From an uncultured Blastocatellia bacterium (lineage in GTDB: Bacteria > Acidobacteriota > Blastocatellia > Pyrinomonadales > Pyrinomonadaceae), in NCBI GenBank assembly GCA_946480785.1, contig CAMLLD010000071.1, forward strand, positions 1-33,395: a stretch of DNA of 33,395 nucleotides, given 5' to 3'. The position numbers were made by a program, and so were the translations under genes. Under the pieces are notes generated by a model, which saw nothing but the letters and a program-made list of their open reading frames with translations, did no database searches and was not told the DNA's origin. Shown piece by piece: positions 7,902-15,842 of the stretch; positions within the stretch are counted from its first letter, which is position 1, and each line of letters opens with the position of its first letter.

Positions 7902-8893
7902 AGTGCCTGGACCACCTGATTGGGCTCCAACCGCGACACACCCAAAGATCCCTCGTTATCAAAAAACTTCACGGCCGAAGTCATCTCGCTACTATCCGTC
8001 GCCCAATGGCCGTCGCGATTCAGTTCTTTCGCATTCAGCGCAGCTAAAGCACCGCTTAGATCGCGATGGGCGATATGTGGACGCACTACTGTTTCGGCCC
8101 ACGAGTAGTACGGATAGTCGAGCCGATAAAACCATCCACCCGACGCCGGTATCGCGATCAAAAACATCTCGCCGTGCGCAAACTTCGAGATCGCAGTGAA
8201 CGGCGCCGAATGCCTTGTCGGACTGAAACCACTGCCATCAAAGATCTCCGGCGCGAGCGTCACGAGCGAGATCCGCGACTCAACAAACTCGCGCACCTGC
8301 GATCGCCCGCGCTCGAAACTCTCGATCGCCTGCGCGACATTCTTCCAACCCTCACGCCACAGCGGCTCGTACGCATCAACATTCTTAAGCAACCGCTCAA
8401 CTTCCGGAAATATCAACTCATACGCCAGCGCATCGTTATCCGCTATGCGTGTCGCAAACTCCCTCCCAGCGAGCATCTGCGCCAACGGCGAACCATCATC
8501 ATTACTCGGACTCGACTGTTCCGCGCCCTGAATCGCGATACTGACCTTCACACCTTCATCACTCGAGTGCTCAGAAAAGTCTCCCGCTTCCGCCGCCGCG
8601 ATCAAAACATCCCGATACTCCAAAGCACGCTCGCCATTCAAAACGACCCAGCACGACAACACCCCATCGCAATCGAAATGATTGTTCACCACCAAATCAA
8701 CGCCTTGAGTAAAGACCTGCGGGTCAGCCGAACCGACGAGATTCAGCGCGATCTCCGTCGACGTGTCGGCCTTCAGTTCCGCGGCCGTCTCGTTACCTTC
8801 CCAATGCGAAAGATGAATGCTGTTCGGGACCACGCCGTCGACCGACAACTTCGGCGTATTTTCAAGCGCATCGGTGTAAAACTCGAATCTCAT
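7889..8893 (-). CDS. DUF6687-like conserved protein
   Basis: 334 residues from the ATG at 8893 (MRFEFYTDALENTPKLSVDG). I recognise the N-terminal pattern as a conserved uncharacterised family, most likely DUF6687, but recall only and not a search supports this. NNHFDCDGV at about 70-78 resembles the metal-binding Asp/His loops of DHH-type phosphoesterases; this resemblance is tentative. No signal peptide or membrane helix is evident. A TTG at 8923 would add ten residues, but the conserved part begins at the ATG. A TACACT hexamer lies seven bases before the ATG with no ribosome site, suggesting a very short or absent leader. It is the first gene of a six-gene leftward unit. Confidence 0.75.
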   Translation of the reverse strand: MRFEFYTDALENTPKLSVDGVVPNSIHLSHWEGNETAAELKADTSTEIALNLVGSADPQVFTQGVDLVVNNHFDCDGVLSCWVVLNGERALEYRDVLIAAAEAGDFSEHSSDEGVKVSIAIQGAEQSSPSNDDGSPLAQMLAGREFATRIADNDALAYELIFPEVERLLKNVDAYEPLWREGWKNVAQAIESFERGRSQVREFVESRISLVTLAPEIFDGSGFSPTRHSAPFTAISKFAHGEMFLIAIPASGGWFYRLDYPYYSWAETVVRPHIAHRDLSGALAALNAKELNRDGHWATDSSEMTSAVKFFDNEGSLGVSRLEPNQVVQALCTT

Positions 8894-8943
8894 GGGCGAG
8901 AGTGTAGCGCAGGCCCGCCACAAACGCGTAAGATACCGGCGTT

Positions 8944-9264
8944 ATGGAAGAGATCACTCCAACCGAACTAAAGCAACGCCTCGACAACGGCGACGACCTG
9001 CAAATCATCGACGTCCGCGAAGACAGTGAAGTCGCGATCGGGCGCATTCCCAACTCGAAACACATTCCGCTCGCACAAGTGTTGTCGCGCATGGACGAGA
9101 TCGATCCAAACCGCGAAACAGTCGTGCACTGCAAGATGGGCGGCCGCAGCGCGCGCGCGATTGACGCGCTACAACGCTCGGGCTACACAGGAAAACTGCT
9201 CAACTTAAAAGGCGGGATTATCGGTTGGTCCAACGACGTCGATCCGAGCGTTCCGAAGTACTGA
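8944..9264 (+). CDS. Single-domain rhodanese-like sulfurtransferase
   Basis: A 106-residue, single rhodanese domain: IIDVREDSEVAIGRIPNSKHIPL (about 21-43) and the active-site loop VHCKMGGRSARA, with catalytic Cys63 and the six-residue CxxGxR loop. It probably carries persulfide sulfur in the cytosol, for example to sulfur-transfer or cofactor-biosynthesis partners. It resembles GlpE/PspE-size proteins and the rhodanese tail of MoeB-type enzymes, but stands alone. The ATG has no clear ribosome site; a TAAGAT hexamer lies nine bases upstream, so transcription may start almost at the start codon. It is divergent from the DUF6687-like gene and convergent with the [2Fe-2S] protein. Confidence 0.92.
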   Translation: MEEITPTELKQRLDNGDDLQIIDVREDSEVAIGRIPNSKHIPLAQVLSRMDEIDPNRETVVHCKMGGRSARAIDALQRSGYTGKLLNLKGGIIGWSNDVDPSVPKY

Positions 9265-9267
9265 AGA

Positions 9268-9609
9268 TCACTTCGTGATGCCGTCGAGTTCGATGTAGCG
9301 GCTAAGCCTCGTGATCACCATTCCGTCTTCACATTCCATGCGGCACGAAAGCGCGGGTCTGTCGTTCTGCTCGGTCTGACCTTTGAGGTGATACCAGACC
9401 TGGCAGTTGGTACATTCTCCATTCCAGCAGAAGTCGCCGTAGGAGATCGTGTTGATCGAGAGGTACTGAAAACAGCGCAGCAGACGGTTTTTCTCCGGCA
9501 CTTCAACTGACTTGCCGACGATCTCGATAGTGACAAGCTTGTCGTAAGGGTCCAGCAGATCGGCAGCAAACTGGTCAACGCCGTTGCTTGCTGCACTTTG
9601 TTCACTCAT
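9268..9609 (-). CDS. [2Fe-2S] ferredoxin-like protein
   Basis: 113 residues from the ATG at 9609. Cysteines are arranged as in plant-type [2Fe-2S] ferredoxins: Cys61, Cys66 and Cys69 (FCWNGECTNC, CX4CX2C) with a fourth at Cys89 (ALSCRMEC). Cys46 and Cys93 are extra. The region before the cluster (IEIVGKSVEVPEKNRLLRCFQYL) fits the beta-grasp ferredoxin fold. It probably donates or accepts single electrons in the cytosol; a TrxR-like flavoprotein nearby is a possible partner (inference). A TTG at 9651 would add 14 residues, but the ATG is closer to the conserved fold. A TATACT hexamer lies ten bases before the ATG. The gene is divergent from the glutaredoxin-like gene. Confidence 0.85.
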   Translation of the reverse strand: MSEQSAASNGVDQFAADLLDPYDKLVTIEIVGKSVEVPEKNRLLRCFQYLSINTISYGDFCWNGECTNCQVWYHLKGQTEQNDRPALSCRMECEDGMVITRLSRYIELDGITK

Positions 9610-9627
9610 AGGCAGCGGCAGTATAAT
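9598..9627 (+). promoter_or_regulatory. Promoter TTGTTC-N18-TATAAT for the glutaredoxin-like gene, overlapping a leftward TATACT
   Basis: TTGTTC at 9598-9603 and TATAAT at 9622-9627, spaced by 18. The last base of the -10 is 43 bases before the TTG start of the glutaredoxin-like gene. The same DNA read leftward gives TATACT (9625-9620) in front of the [2Fe-2S] gene, with GTTACA 17 bases upstream as a possible -35. The same arrangement recurs in front of the M28 peptidase. Confidence 0.5.
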
Positions 9628-9669
9628 CGCTCCCTCTAAATTTGTAACCAAAACGCGGGGGTAAATGCG

Positions 9670-9891
9670 TTGTCCTTAGTGATCTATGTCAAGCCGGGTT
9701 GTCCGTATTGTCAGCAAGCGCGCGAACACTACACACACAAAGGCATTCCATTCATCGAGTACGACGCGCAAAACGATAAAGCACGTCGTGCCGAGATGTT
9801 CTCTTATTCAGGCGGCGATCCGACCGTGCCGTGCATCGTGGAAGACGGTAAATATGTAGGTTCCGGTTGGGGAAATCCGCCACGCGGTTGA
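9670..9891 (+). CDS. Glutaredoxin-like protein; terminal TGA may encode selenocysteine
   Basis: 73 residues to the first stop, with a glutaredoxin fold: VIYVKPGCPYCQQAREHY (redox CPYC, Cys11 and Cys14), FIEYDAQND, the cis-proline motif TVPCIVEDGKYVG and a Gly-rich end SGWGNPPRG. The start is TTG preceded by GGGGG about ten bases upstream; an ATG at 9665 runs into a stop at once. After the TGA the frame continues ACG GTT CAC GAC to TAA (9904-9906). A perfect 8-bp hairpin begins 13 nt after the TGA and its loop is 21 nt away, within the range known for bacterial SECIS elements. I recall a glutaredoxin-like selenoprotein type with Sec close to the C terminus. If TGA is read as Sec, the protein gains five residues and ends at 9906. 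The other reading is an ordinary stop followed by a terminator. Confidence 0.85.
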   Translation: MSLVIYVKPGCPYCQQAREHYTHKGIPFIEYDAQNDKARRAEMFSYSGGDPTVPCIVEDGKYVGSGWGNPPRG

Positions 9892-9904
9892 ACGGTTCAC
9901 GACT

Positions 9905-9925
9905 AAGCCGGCCGGGCGCCGGCTT
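9905..9925 (+). terminator. Hairpin after the glutaredoxin-like gene: terminator or SECIS
   Basis: AAGCCGGC (9905-9912) and GCCGGCTT (9918-9925) form a perfect 8-bp stem with loop CGGGC. Only three T follow, so it would be a weak intrinsic terminator. GGTT (9894-9897) can also pair with AACC (9933-9936) as an outer helix, which would put the TGA near the base of a longer hairpin. Confidence 0.5.
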
Positions 9926-9978
9926 TCAACAAAACCTGCCTTGCTCTCCACACTCTAATTCGAGAAGGAAGGTGCTCC

Positions 9979-12129
9979 ATGCGGAAAAGTTCTATTCACG
10001 TTTTTACGGTCGTGTTTTTTGTCGCGTCCGTGCTTTCAAGTAATGGCGCATTGAAGGCACAATCAAACGGAGGCTCCGCGCCACCGAAACCACCAATGGC
10101 AGAGAAGAAAGCGAAGACTACCAACATTCACGGCGTGACGCTGGTTGACGATTATTTCTGGCTCCGTGAAAAAACGAATCCCGCGGTGCTCGCGCACCTG
10201 AAAGCTGAAGACGCTTACGCGGAAGAGGTGATGAAACCGACCGCGCAGCTTCAGGAGCAGCTTTACAACGAGATGCTCAGCCACATCAAACAAACGGATG
10301 TGACCGTGCCGTATCGCTGGGGCGATTATTTCTATTACACGCGCACCGAAGAAGGTAAGCAGTATCCGATCTTCTGTCGCAAACGCGGCAGCACCGACGC
10401 GCCGGAAGAAGTCGTGATCGACCAGAACGAGCTCGCGAAGGGCCAGAAGTTCATGGGCATCGGCCTGTTCGCTCCGAGTGACGACGGCAACCTGCTCGCT
10501 TACAGCACTGACAACACCGGCTATCGCCAGTACACGCTGCAAATCAAAGATCTGCGCACCGGTAAACTGCTGCCCGAGCACGTCGAACGCGTGAACTATC
10601 TCGCCTGGGCCACTGACAACAAAACAATTTTCTACGTGACTGAAGACGCGGTCACCAAACGCAGCGATAAGTTTTTCCGCCACGTTCTCGGCACGGATAA
10701 AACCGATCTGGTCTACGACGAAAAAGACGAGCTGTTTGACATCGCCGCTTTCCGTTCGCGCGACAAAGCCGTGATCTTTGTTAACGCTGCCAGCAAGACG
10801 TCAACTGACGTGCGCTATCTGCCGGCAAACGATCCGACTGCTTCGTTGAAAGTGATCCTCGCGCGCCAGCCGGAGCACGAGTACGACGTCGATCATCGCG
10901 GCGATCTGTTCTACATTCGCACCAACAAAGGCGCGAAGAACTTTCGCGTCGTGACTGCGCCCGTCAGCGATCCGTCAGAAAAGAATTGGAAAGAATTTGT
11001 CGAACACCGGCCGGCGGTGAAGGTCGAAGGCATCGATCTGTTTGCCGATCACGCCGTGCTTTCTGAGTGGGAAAACGGACTGCAACAGCTCGAAGTACTG
11101 AACTTCAAGACCAATAAGCGAAACCGCGTTCAGTTTCCCGAACCGGTGTATTCCGCTGAGCTGAGAAATAATCCTGAATTCAACACTTCGGTCGTTCGTT
11201 ATGCCTACGACTCGATGGTGACGCCGCCGTCAATGTTCGACTACGACATGAACACCGGCAAGTCGACGCTGTTGAAGCAGACCGAAGTGCCTGGTGGTTT
11301 CGATCGCGCGAACTACAAAGCCGAGCGCGTGTTTGCCACCGCTGCCGACGGCACGAAGATCCCGATTTCGGTCGTGTATCGCAAAGGCGTGAAGCTCGAT
11401 GGTTCGGCGCCGATGCTGCTTTACGGTTACGGATCGTATGGAATCTCCATTCCGCCGACGTTCTCATCGCGGCGGCTTAGTTTGCTCGATCGAGGCGTGG
11501 TCTACGCGATCGCGCACATTCGTGGTGGTGGTGAGCTTGGGGAAGAGTGGCGTCAGGCCGGACGCATGATGAACAAGCTCAACACGTTTACCGACTTCAT
11601 CGCGTCTGCTGAAGCGCTCGTGAAAATGAAGTACACGTCGAGCGATCGGCTCGTTATCGAAGGCGGCAGCGCGGGCGGCTTGTTGATGGGCGCTGTGAGC
11701 AACATGCGACCAGATCTGTTTAGGGCCGTCGTTTCGCACGTGCCTTTTGTCGACGTGCTCAACACGATGCTCGACGCGACGTTGCCGTTGACGACGAGCG
11801 AGTATATCGAGTGGGGCAATCCAAACGAGAAGCCCGCGTTTGAATACATGAAGCAGTACTCGCCTTACGACAACGTCGCGAAGAAGAATTATCCGGCGAC
11901 GCTCGTGAAGGTTTCACTCAACGACAGCCAGGTGCCCTATTGGGAAGGCACGAAGCTCGTCGCCAAGCTGCGCGCGATGAAGACCGACAACAACCCGCTG
12001 CTGTTGAAGGTGAATTTCGGCGCGGGCCACGGCGGCGCGTCCGGCCGCTACGACGCTTTACGCGAAACAGCATTTGACTACGCGTTCATGCTGTGGCAAA
12101 TGGGTATCGCGGAAACGAAGACGGAATGA
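9979..12129 (+). CDS. Secreted prolyl oligopeptidase family (S9A, oligopeptidase B-like) serine peptidase
   Basis: 716 residues with a signal peptide (about 1-28, hydrophobic core VFTVVFFVASVLSS), an S9A N-terminal seven-bladed propeller (about 90-440) and an alpha/beta-hydrolase domain (about 450-710). The catalytic triad is visible: Ser564 in GGSAGGLLMG, Asp649 in SLNDSQVPYWEG and His684 in GAGHGGASGRYD. The stretch MRPDLFRAVVSHVPFVDVLNTML and TTSEYIEWGNP are typical of oligopeptidase B relatives. It should cleave short peptides in the periplasm or outside. The ATG follows GAAGGAAGG with seven bases between. Its stop overlaps the ATG of the downstream Ser/Thr kinase (ATGA), so peptidase and kinase are translated from one transcript. 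Confidence 0.93.
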   Translation: MRKSSIHVFTVVFFVASVLSSNGALKAQSNGGSAPPKPPMAEKKAKTTNIHGVTLVDDYFWLREKTNPAVLAHLKAEDAYAEEVMKPTAQLQEQLYNEMLSHIKQTDVTVPYRWGDYFYYTRTEEGKQYPIFCRKRGSTDAPEEVVIDQNELAKGQKFMGIGLFAPSDDGNLLAYSTDNTGYRQYTLQIKDLRTGKLLPEHVERVNYLAWATDNKTIFYVTEDAVTKRSDKFFRHVLGTDKTDLVYDEKDELFDIAAFRSRDKAVIFVNAASKTSTDVRYLPANDPTASLKVILARQPEHEYDVDHRGDLFYIRTNKGAKNFRVVTAPVSDPSEKNWKEFVEHRPAVKVEGIDLFADHAVLSEWENGLQQLEVLNFKTNKRNRVQFPEPVYSAELRNNPEFNTSVVRYAYDSMVTPPSMFDYDMNTGKSTLLKQTEVPGGFDRANYKAERVFATAADGTKIPISVVYRKGVKLDGSAPMLLYGYGSYGISIPPTFSSRRLSLLDRGVVYAIAHIRGGGELGEEWRQAGRMMNKLNTFTDFIASAEALVKMKYTSSDRLVIEGGSAGGLLMGAVSNMRPDLFRAVVSHVPFVDVLNTMLDATLPLTTSEYIEWGNPNEKPAFEYMKQYSPYDNVAKKNYPATLVKVSLNDSQVPYWEGTKLVAKLRAMKTDNNPLLLKVNFGAGHGGASGRYDALRETAFDYAFMLWQMGIAETKTE

Positions 12130-14594
12130 TCGGTTCGACGCTGGGGAATTACAAAATCCTCGAGAAGCTCGGTGAGGGCGGTCAGGGAACGGTCTATAAG
12201 GCTGTCGATTCAAAGCTCGGCCGCACCCTTGTAATCAAGGTCCTGCCCGCCGAACTCACCTCGAAAGAAGCGAACCTCAAACGCTTCGAACGCGAAGCGC
12301 GTCTCGCTTCTGCGCTCGATCATCCGAACATCTGCACCATCTTCGATCTCAACGAGATCGACGGCGTCCATTTCATCGCGATGCAATTCATCGACGGCCG
12401 CAACGTGCGACAGCTCGTGCACGGCCGTCCGTTATCACTCGAAAGCGCGCTCTCAATCGCGTTGCAAACCGCCGAAGCACTTTCCGCCGCTCACGCGCGC
12501 GGCATCATTCATCGTGACATCAAAGCCGGCAACGTGATGGTCACGCCGACCGGCCAGGTGAAAGTGCTCGACTTCGGGCTCGCGAAACTTCTCGACGAAG
12601 ACGCCGCCCGCACGTCCGGCATTCATCACACCGAGATCACTGAAGTCGGGATTCCTTACGGCACCGCGACCTACGCCGCTCCCGAACAAGCGCGCGGCGA
12701 TCGCGTCGATGCGCGCGCCGATATCTTTTCGACCGGCGTGTTGCTTTACGAAATGCTGACCGGGACGTGGCCGTTCCAGGGACAGACCGCGGTGGAAGTG
12801 CGTCACGCGGTTCTGCACGAAGAGCCGAAGCCGATTGCCGCAATGCGCCCCGGCCGCGTGCCCGCGCGACTGCAGGAGATCGTCGACAAAGCACTCGCGA
12901 AAGATCCGCGCAATCGTTATCAAAGAATCTCGCACTTCGCCGACGATCTGCGTGCGGTGATTCGCGAGCTCGGCACGGAATTTCTGCCGGGCATCGACGA
13001 AGCAACGACGCCGGTCGCGCCCAAACACATGACGCCGCGCAGCCCGGTGACGCGCGCGTTGCGTTGGTTGACGGGCGCGAAAGCAGCCGAAGCGGGCTCG
13101 GGCAGTTCCGGCAAATCGCCGACGCGCTCGCGCGATCAGGATGAGAGTCCGTTGACGAGTCATGGCGATCGCGAGCGCAAGAGCGTCGCGATCCTGCCTT
13201 TCAAAAACGTCGGCAACGATCGCGAGATCGATTTTTATCAGTTCTCGTTGGCTGATGCGGTGATCACTGAGCTCGCGCGTGTTCGCGCGCTCGTGGTGCG
13301 ACCTTCGTCGGTGATCGTGAAGTATCAGAACAAGACTGTCGATCCGGCTGAGGCCGGTCGCGAGTTGAAAGTGGACGCGATTCTCACGGCGACTTTCCTG
13401 CGCGCTGGCGATCGTTTGCGCGTCACGGCCCAACTGCTCGACGTGCGTACGAGCGAGATTCTTTGGAGTGAACGCATCGACGCCGACGCCAGCGACATCA
13501 TCGGTGTGCAGGACACGATCGTGCAGCGCATCGTCGAAGGTCTGCGGCTCGAGCTCAGTCCCGATGAGAAAGTGCAACTCGCGAAAGGCGCAACCGCCGA
13601 CGCCGCTGCTTCGGACGAGTACCTGCGCGGCCGCGACTGTCTCGCGACGTTCATCTATCACACCATCGAACGCGAACAGCTCGATTCGGCCATCGAACAC
13701 TTTCGGCGTGCGGTCGAGATCGATCCGCAATACGCGCTCGCGTATTCCGGGCTCGGCAGTGCTTACGTCAATCGCGTGTTGAAGGGTTTGGGCCAGACGG
13801 GCGATCACGAGAAGGCGAAGCTCGCTTTCAAGAAAGCGCTCGCGCTCGATCCGATGCTGCTCGAAGCGCGCCGCCACATGGTGTTCATCTATCTCACGGG
13901 GGGACAAAAGCAGAAGGCGCGCGAGGCGATCGATGCGCTGCGGCGCGAGTATCCGAATGATTCCGGCGTGCACTTCGTGCGCGGCGTGATCGCGCGGCTC
14001 GACAGTGATTACGAAACGGCGCTGCGCAGTTTCGAGCGGATGGCGAAGTTGAATCCGGAAGAACGCGTGGTCGCGAGCTACAGCCGCGCGCGCATCTTCA
14101 TGTATCAACGACAGTATGACGAAGCGTGGCGCGAGCTCGATGAAGGCGCGGCGATCGAGCCCGAGCATCCGATGATCAAGGTGTTTCGCGCGCGCGTGCT
14201 TTTCCTGCGCGGTGAAGTGGATGAAGCGTTGCACATTGTCGAGCAGGTGCTGGTACGGCATCCGCAAATGGACGGCATCCGGCCGATCCTCGCGATCTGT
14301 TTGAGCGCGCAGGGACAACACACGAAAGCGAATGAACAGTTGACGACGAAAGTCCGTCAGGTGGCCGAGGCTGATTACGACATCGCTTACTGGCTTGCTT
14401 CCGCGTATCTTCTTCAGGGCCGGCAGGTCGAAGCGTTGCGCTGGCTGGAGACGGCGATTCGACTCGGCAACGAGAACTATCGCTGGTTTGAGTCGGATCC
14501 AAATTGGGCTGACATGCATGAAGACCCGCGTTTCGTCGAACTGATGAAGGGAATCAAGAGCCGCGCCCCCGCGCTGAAGGACCAGACTGCATGA
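12126..14594 (+). CDS. Cytosolic Ser/Thr protein kinase with TolB-like domain and TPR repeats
   Basis: 822 residues from the ATG at 12126, which overlaps the oligopeptidase stop (ATGA). The kinase domain (about 9-285) has the glycine loop GEGGQG, Lys38 in VIKVLP, HRD at 129-131 in HRDIKAGN, DFG at 149-151 and APE at 185-187. The usual HRDxKPxN proline is Ala here. A linker (about 290-350) rich in Ser, Gly and Arg follows, then a TolB-N-like domain (352-476, VAILPFKNVGND...EGLRLELS) as in class III cyclase/TPR regulators, then TPR repeats (about 493-810, such as AIEHFRRAVEIDPQYALAYSGLGSAY). No membrane helix is present. It probably assembles signalling complexes through the TPRs. The stop again overlaps the ATG of a PPP phosphatase, suggesting opposing enzymes in stoichiometric amounts. 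Confidence 0.92.
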   Translation: MIGSTLGNYKILEKLGEGGQGTVYKAVDSKLGRTLVIKVLPAELTSKEANLKRFEREARLASALDHPNICTIFDLNEIDGVHFIAMQFIDGRNVRQLVHGRPLSLESALSIALQTAEALSAAHARGIIHRDIKAGNVMVTPTGQVKVLDFGLAKLLDEDAARTSGIHHTEITEVGIPYGTATYAAPEQARGDRVDARADIFSTGVLLYEMLTGTWPFQGQTAVEVRHAVLHEEPKPIAAMRPGRVPARLQEIVDKALAKDPRNRYQRISHFADDLRAVIRELGTEFLPGIDEATTPVAPKHMTPRSPVTRALRWLTGAKAAEAGSGSSGKSPTRSRDQDESPLTSHGDRERKSVAILPFKNVGNDREIDFYQFSLADAVITELARVRALVVRPSSVIVKYQNKTVDPAEAGRELKVDAILTATFLRAGDRLRVTAQLLDVRTSEILWSERIDADASDIIGVQDTIVQRIVEGLRLELSPDEKVQLAKGATADAAASDEYLRGRDCLATFIYHTIEREQLDSAIEHFRRAVEIDPQYALAYSGLGSAYVNRVLKGLGQTGDHEKAKLAFKKALALDPMLLEARRHMVFIYLTGGQKQKAREAIDALRREYPNDSGVHFVRGVIARLDSDYETALRSFERMAKLNPEERVVASYSRARIFMYQRQYDEAWRELDEGAAIEPEHPMIKVFRARVLFLRGEVDEALHIVEQVLVRHPQMDGIRPILAICLSAQGQHTKANEQLTTKVRQVAEADYDIAYWLASAYLLQGRQVEALRWLETAIRLGNENYRWFESDPNWADMHEDPRFVELMKGIKSRAPALKDQTA

Positions 14595-15385
14595 GAACTT
14601 ATGTCGTCGGTGACATACATGGCCGTTGCGCGCAGCTCCTCAATCTGCTCGACATGCTGCCGCGCGATCCGCAGACGGACACGCTGGTGTTTCTCGGCGA
14701 CCTGATCGATCGCGGCGCTGATGCGCCGGGATGTGTGGACCATATCGTCAAACTCACGCGCGAGAACCCCGAGCGGGTGATCTGTCTGCGCGGCAATCAC
14801 GAACAGATGTTGCTGGATTTTGTCGACGGCAAGAGCACGATCTGGCTGACGCCGGTAACGGGCGGTGAGCGCACGTTTGAGCAGTACACGGGTTTGCCCG
14901 GACGCGTGCACAACGAAGCGGAGTTGGAAGAGATGCGGAACGCGTTTGCGCAAGCGTTTCCGGCGGAACATCTCGAGTTTATGCGGCGGCTGCCGTTTTA
15001 TTATGAAGACGAGCACGCGATTTACGTGCACGCGGGTTTGGATGAAGGAAAGCATCCGCGCGAGAGTTCGCCGCTCTCGTTGCTGTGGATGCGCGACATG
15101 GATTTTTATAAGAACTACCGCGGCAAGCCGTGTGTGTTTGGTCACACGCCGACGCCGTTGTTGCCCTTGCGCGGGCGTTTAGGCCGTCACGGCATTTATA
15201 TCTCTCACAGCGCCGTCGGTCTCGACACCGGTTACAACCATCAATCACCCTTGAGTTGTCTCTCGCTGCCCGACTTCAGCCTCTATCAAACCTTCGCGGA
15301 CGGCCACGAAGAGACCCACCAAATCACATCCTTCATCCCCGAGACCCTGCGCGAGATGCAACGCCGCGCCGGCTTGGCGGACTAA
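14591..15385 (+). CDS. PPP-family Ser/Thr protein phosphatase (metallophosphoesterase)
   Basis: A 264-residue PPP phosphatase with the full set of metal-binding motifs: GDIHG (7-11), GDLIDRG (36-42), GNHE (68-71), VHAGLDEG and VFGHTP. Bacterial PPP enzymes use two metals, commonly Mn2+, to dephosphorylate Ser/Thr (sometimes Tyr or Ap4A). The ATG overlaps the kinase stop (ATGA), so it is very likely the partner that reverses the kinase's phosphorylation. It has no signal peptide and acts in the cytosol. I saw no terminator hairpin in the 41 bp after the stop. Confidence 0.93.
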   Translation: MRTYVVGDIHGRCAQLLNLLDMLPRDPQTDTLVFLGDLIDRGADAPGCVDHIVKLTRENPERVICLRGNHEQMLLDFVDGKSTIWLTPVTGGERTFEQYTGLPGRVHNEAELEEMRNAFAQAFPAEHLEFMRRLPFYYEDEHAIYVHAGLDEGKHPRESSPLSLLWMRDMDFYKNYRGKPCVFGHTPTPLLPLRGRLGRHGIYISHSAVGLDTGYNHQSPLSCLSLPDFSLYQTFADGHEETHQITSFIPETLREMQRRAGLAD

Positions 15386-15426
15386 CTCTGAGTTCACTAT
15401 TTGCTAACTTCTGATGTCCAATCTTG

Positions 15427-15819
15427 TTAATTGCGTGAATTATGTCTGTTTGATTTGTACTCGCGAAATTTTCTCTTTACTTGTACTGAAGAACCAAAGT
15501 TAATCAGCAATCCGTCATCGACGTGAGTAGCATTCAAGTAATGAACCAGTTGAAGCTCATGTTGTTTTAGTAGGTTCTGAACGGCCTTAACCTCAACAAT
15601 CAATTGCCCGTCTATCCAGAGATCTGTGTAATAACTGCCAAGGTTGTGTCCTTCGTACCAAACTCGAAGCTCTTCTTGTTGCCTGACCTCAATATTTAAT
15701 TTGTTTAGTTCAATCTTGAGGGCATTTTCATAGATCTTTTCCAGAAAACCTGAACCAAGAACATTGTGGATTTTGTAAGCACAGCCAATGATGGTGTGAG
15801 TAAGTTTGTTGATCTCCAT
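15427..15819 (-). CDS. GxxExxY family protein
   Basis: A 130-residue member of the GxxExxY family: the naming motif is GFLEKIY within VLGSGFLEKIYENAL (about 20-34), followed by VWYEGHNLGSYYTDLWIDGQLIVEVKAV, a PD-(D/E)XK-like beta-hairpin with the D...EVK pattern. The function is unknown; the nuclease-like fold is a family-level inference. Base composition is clearly more AT-rich than any neighbour, and codon use (AAA, TTA, AAT) differs, which points to recent transfer. The ATG has a strong GGAGG five bases upstream. A degenerate ATCCTGT repeat lies just upstream. Confidence 0.88.
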   Translation of the reverse strand: MEINKLTHTIIGCAYKIHNVLGSGFLEKIYENALKIELNKLNIEVRQQEELRVWYEGHNLGSYYTDLWIDGQLIVEVKAVQNLLKQHELQLVHYLNATHVDDGLLINFGSSVQVKRKFREYKSNRHNSRN

Positions 15820-15842
15820 CGCATCCTCCGTGAGGTAAAGGT

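Noticed and set aside
12453..14519. 688-codon antisense ORF opposite the kinase-TPR gene
   Set aside because: Arg/His/Leu-rich without any domain; a shadow produced by GC-biased third codon positions of the real gene.
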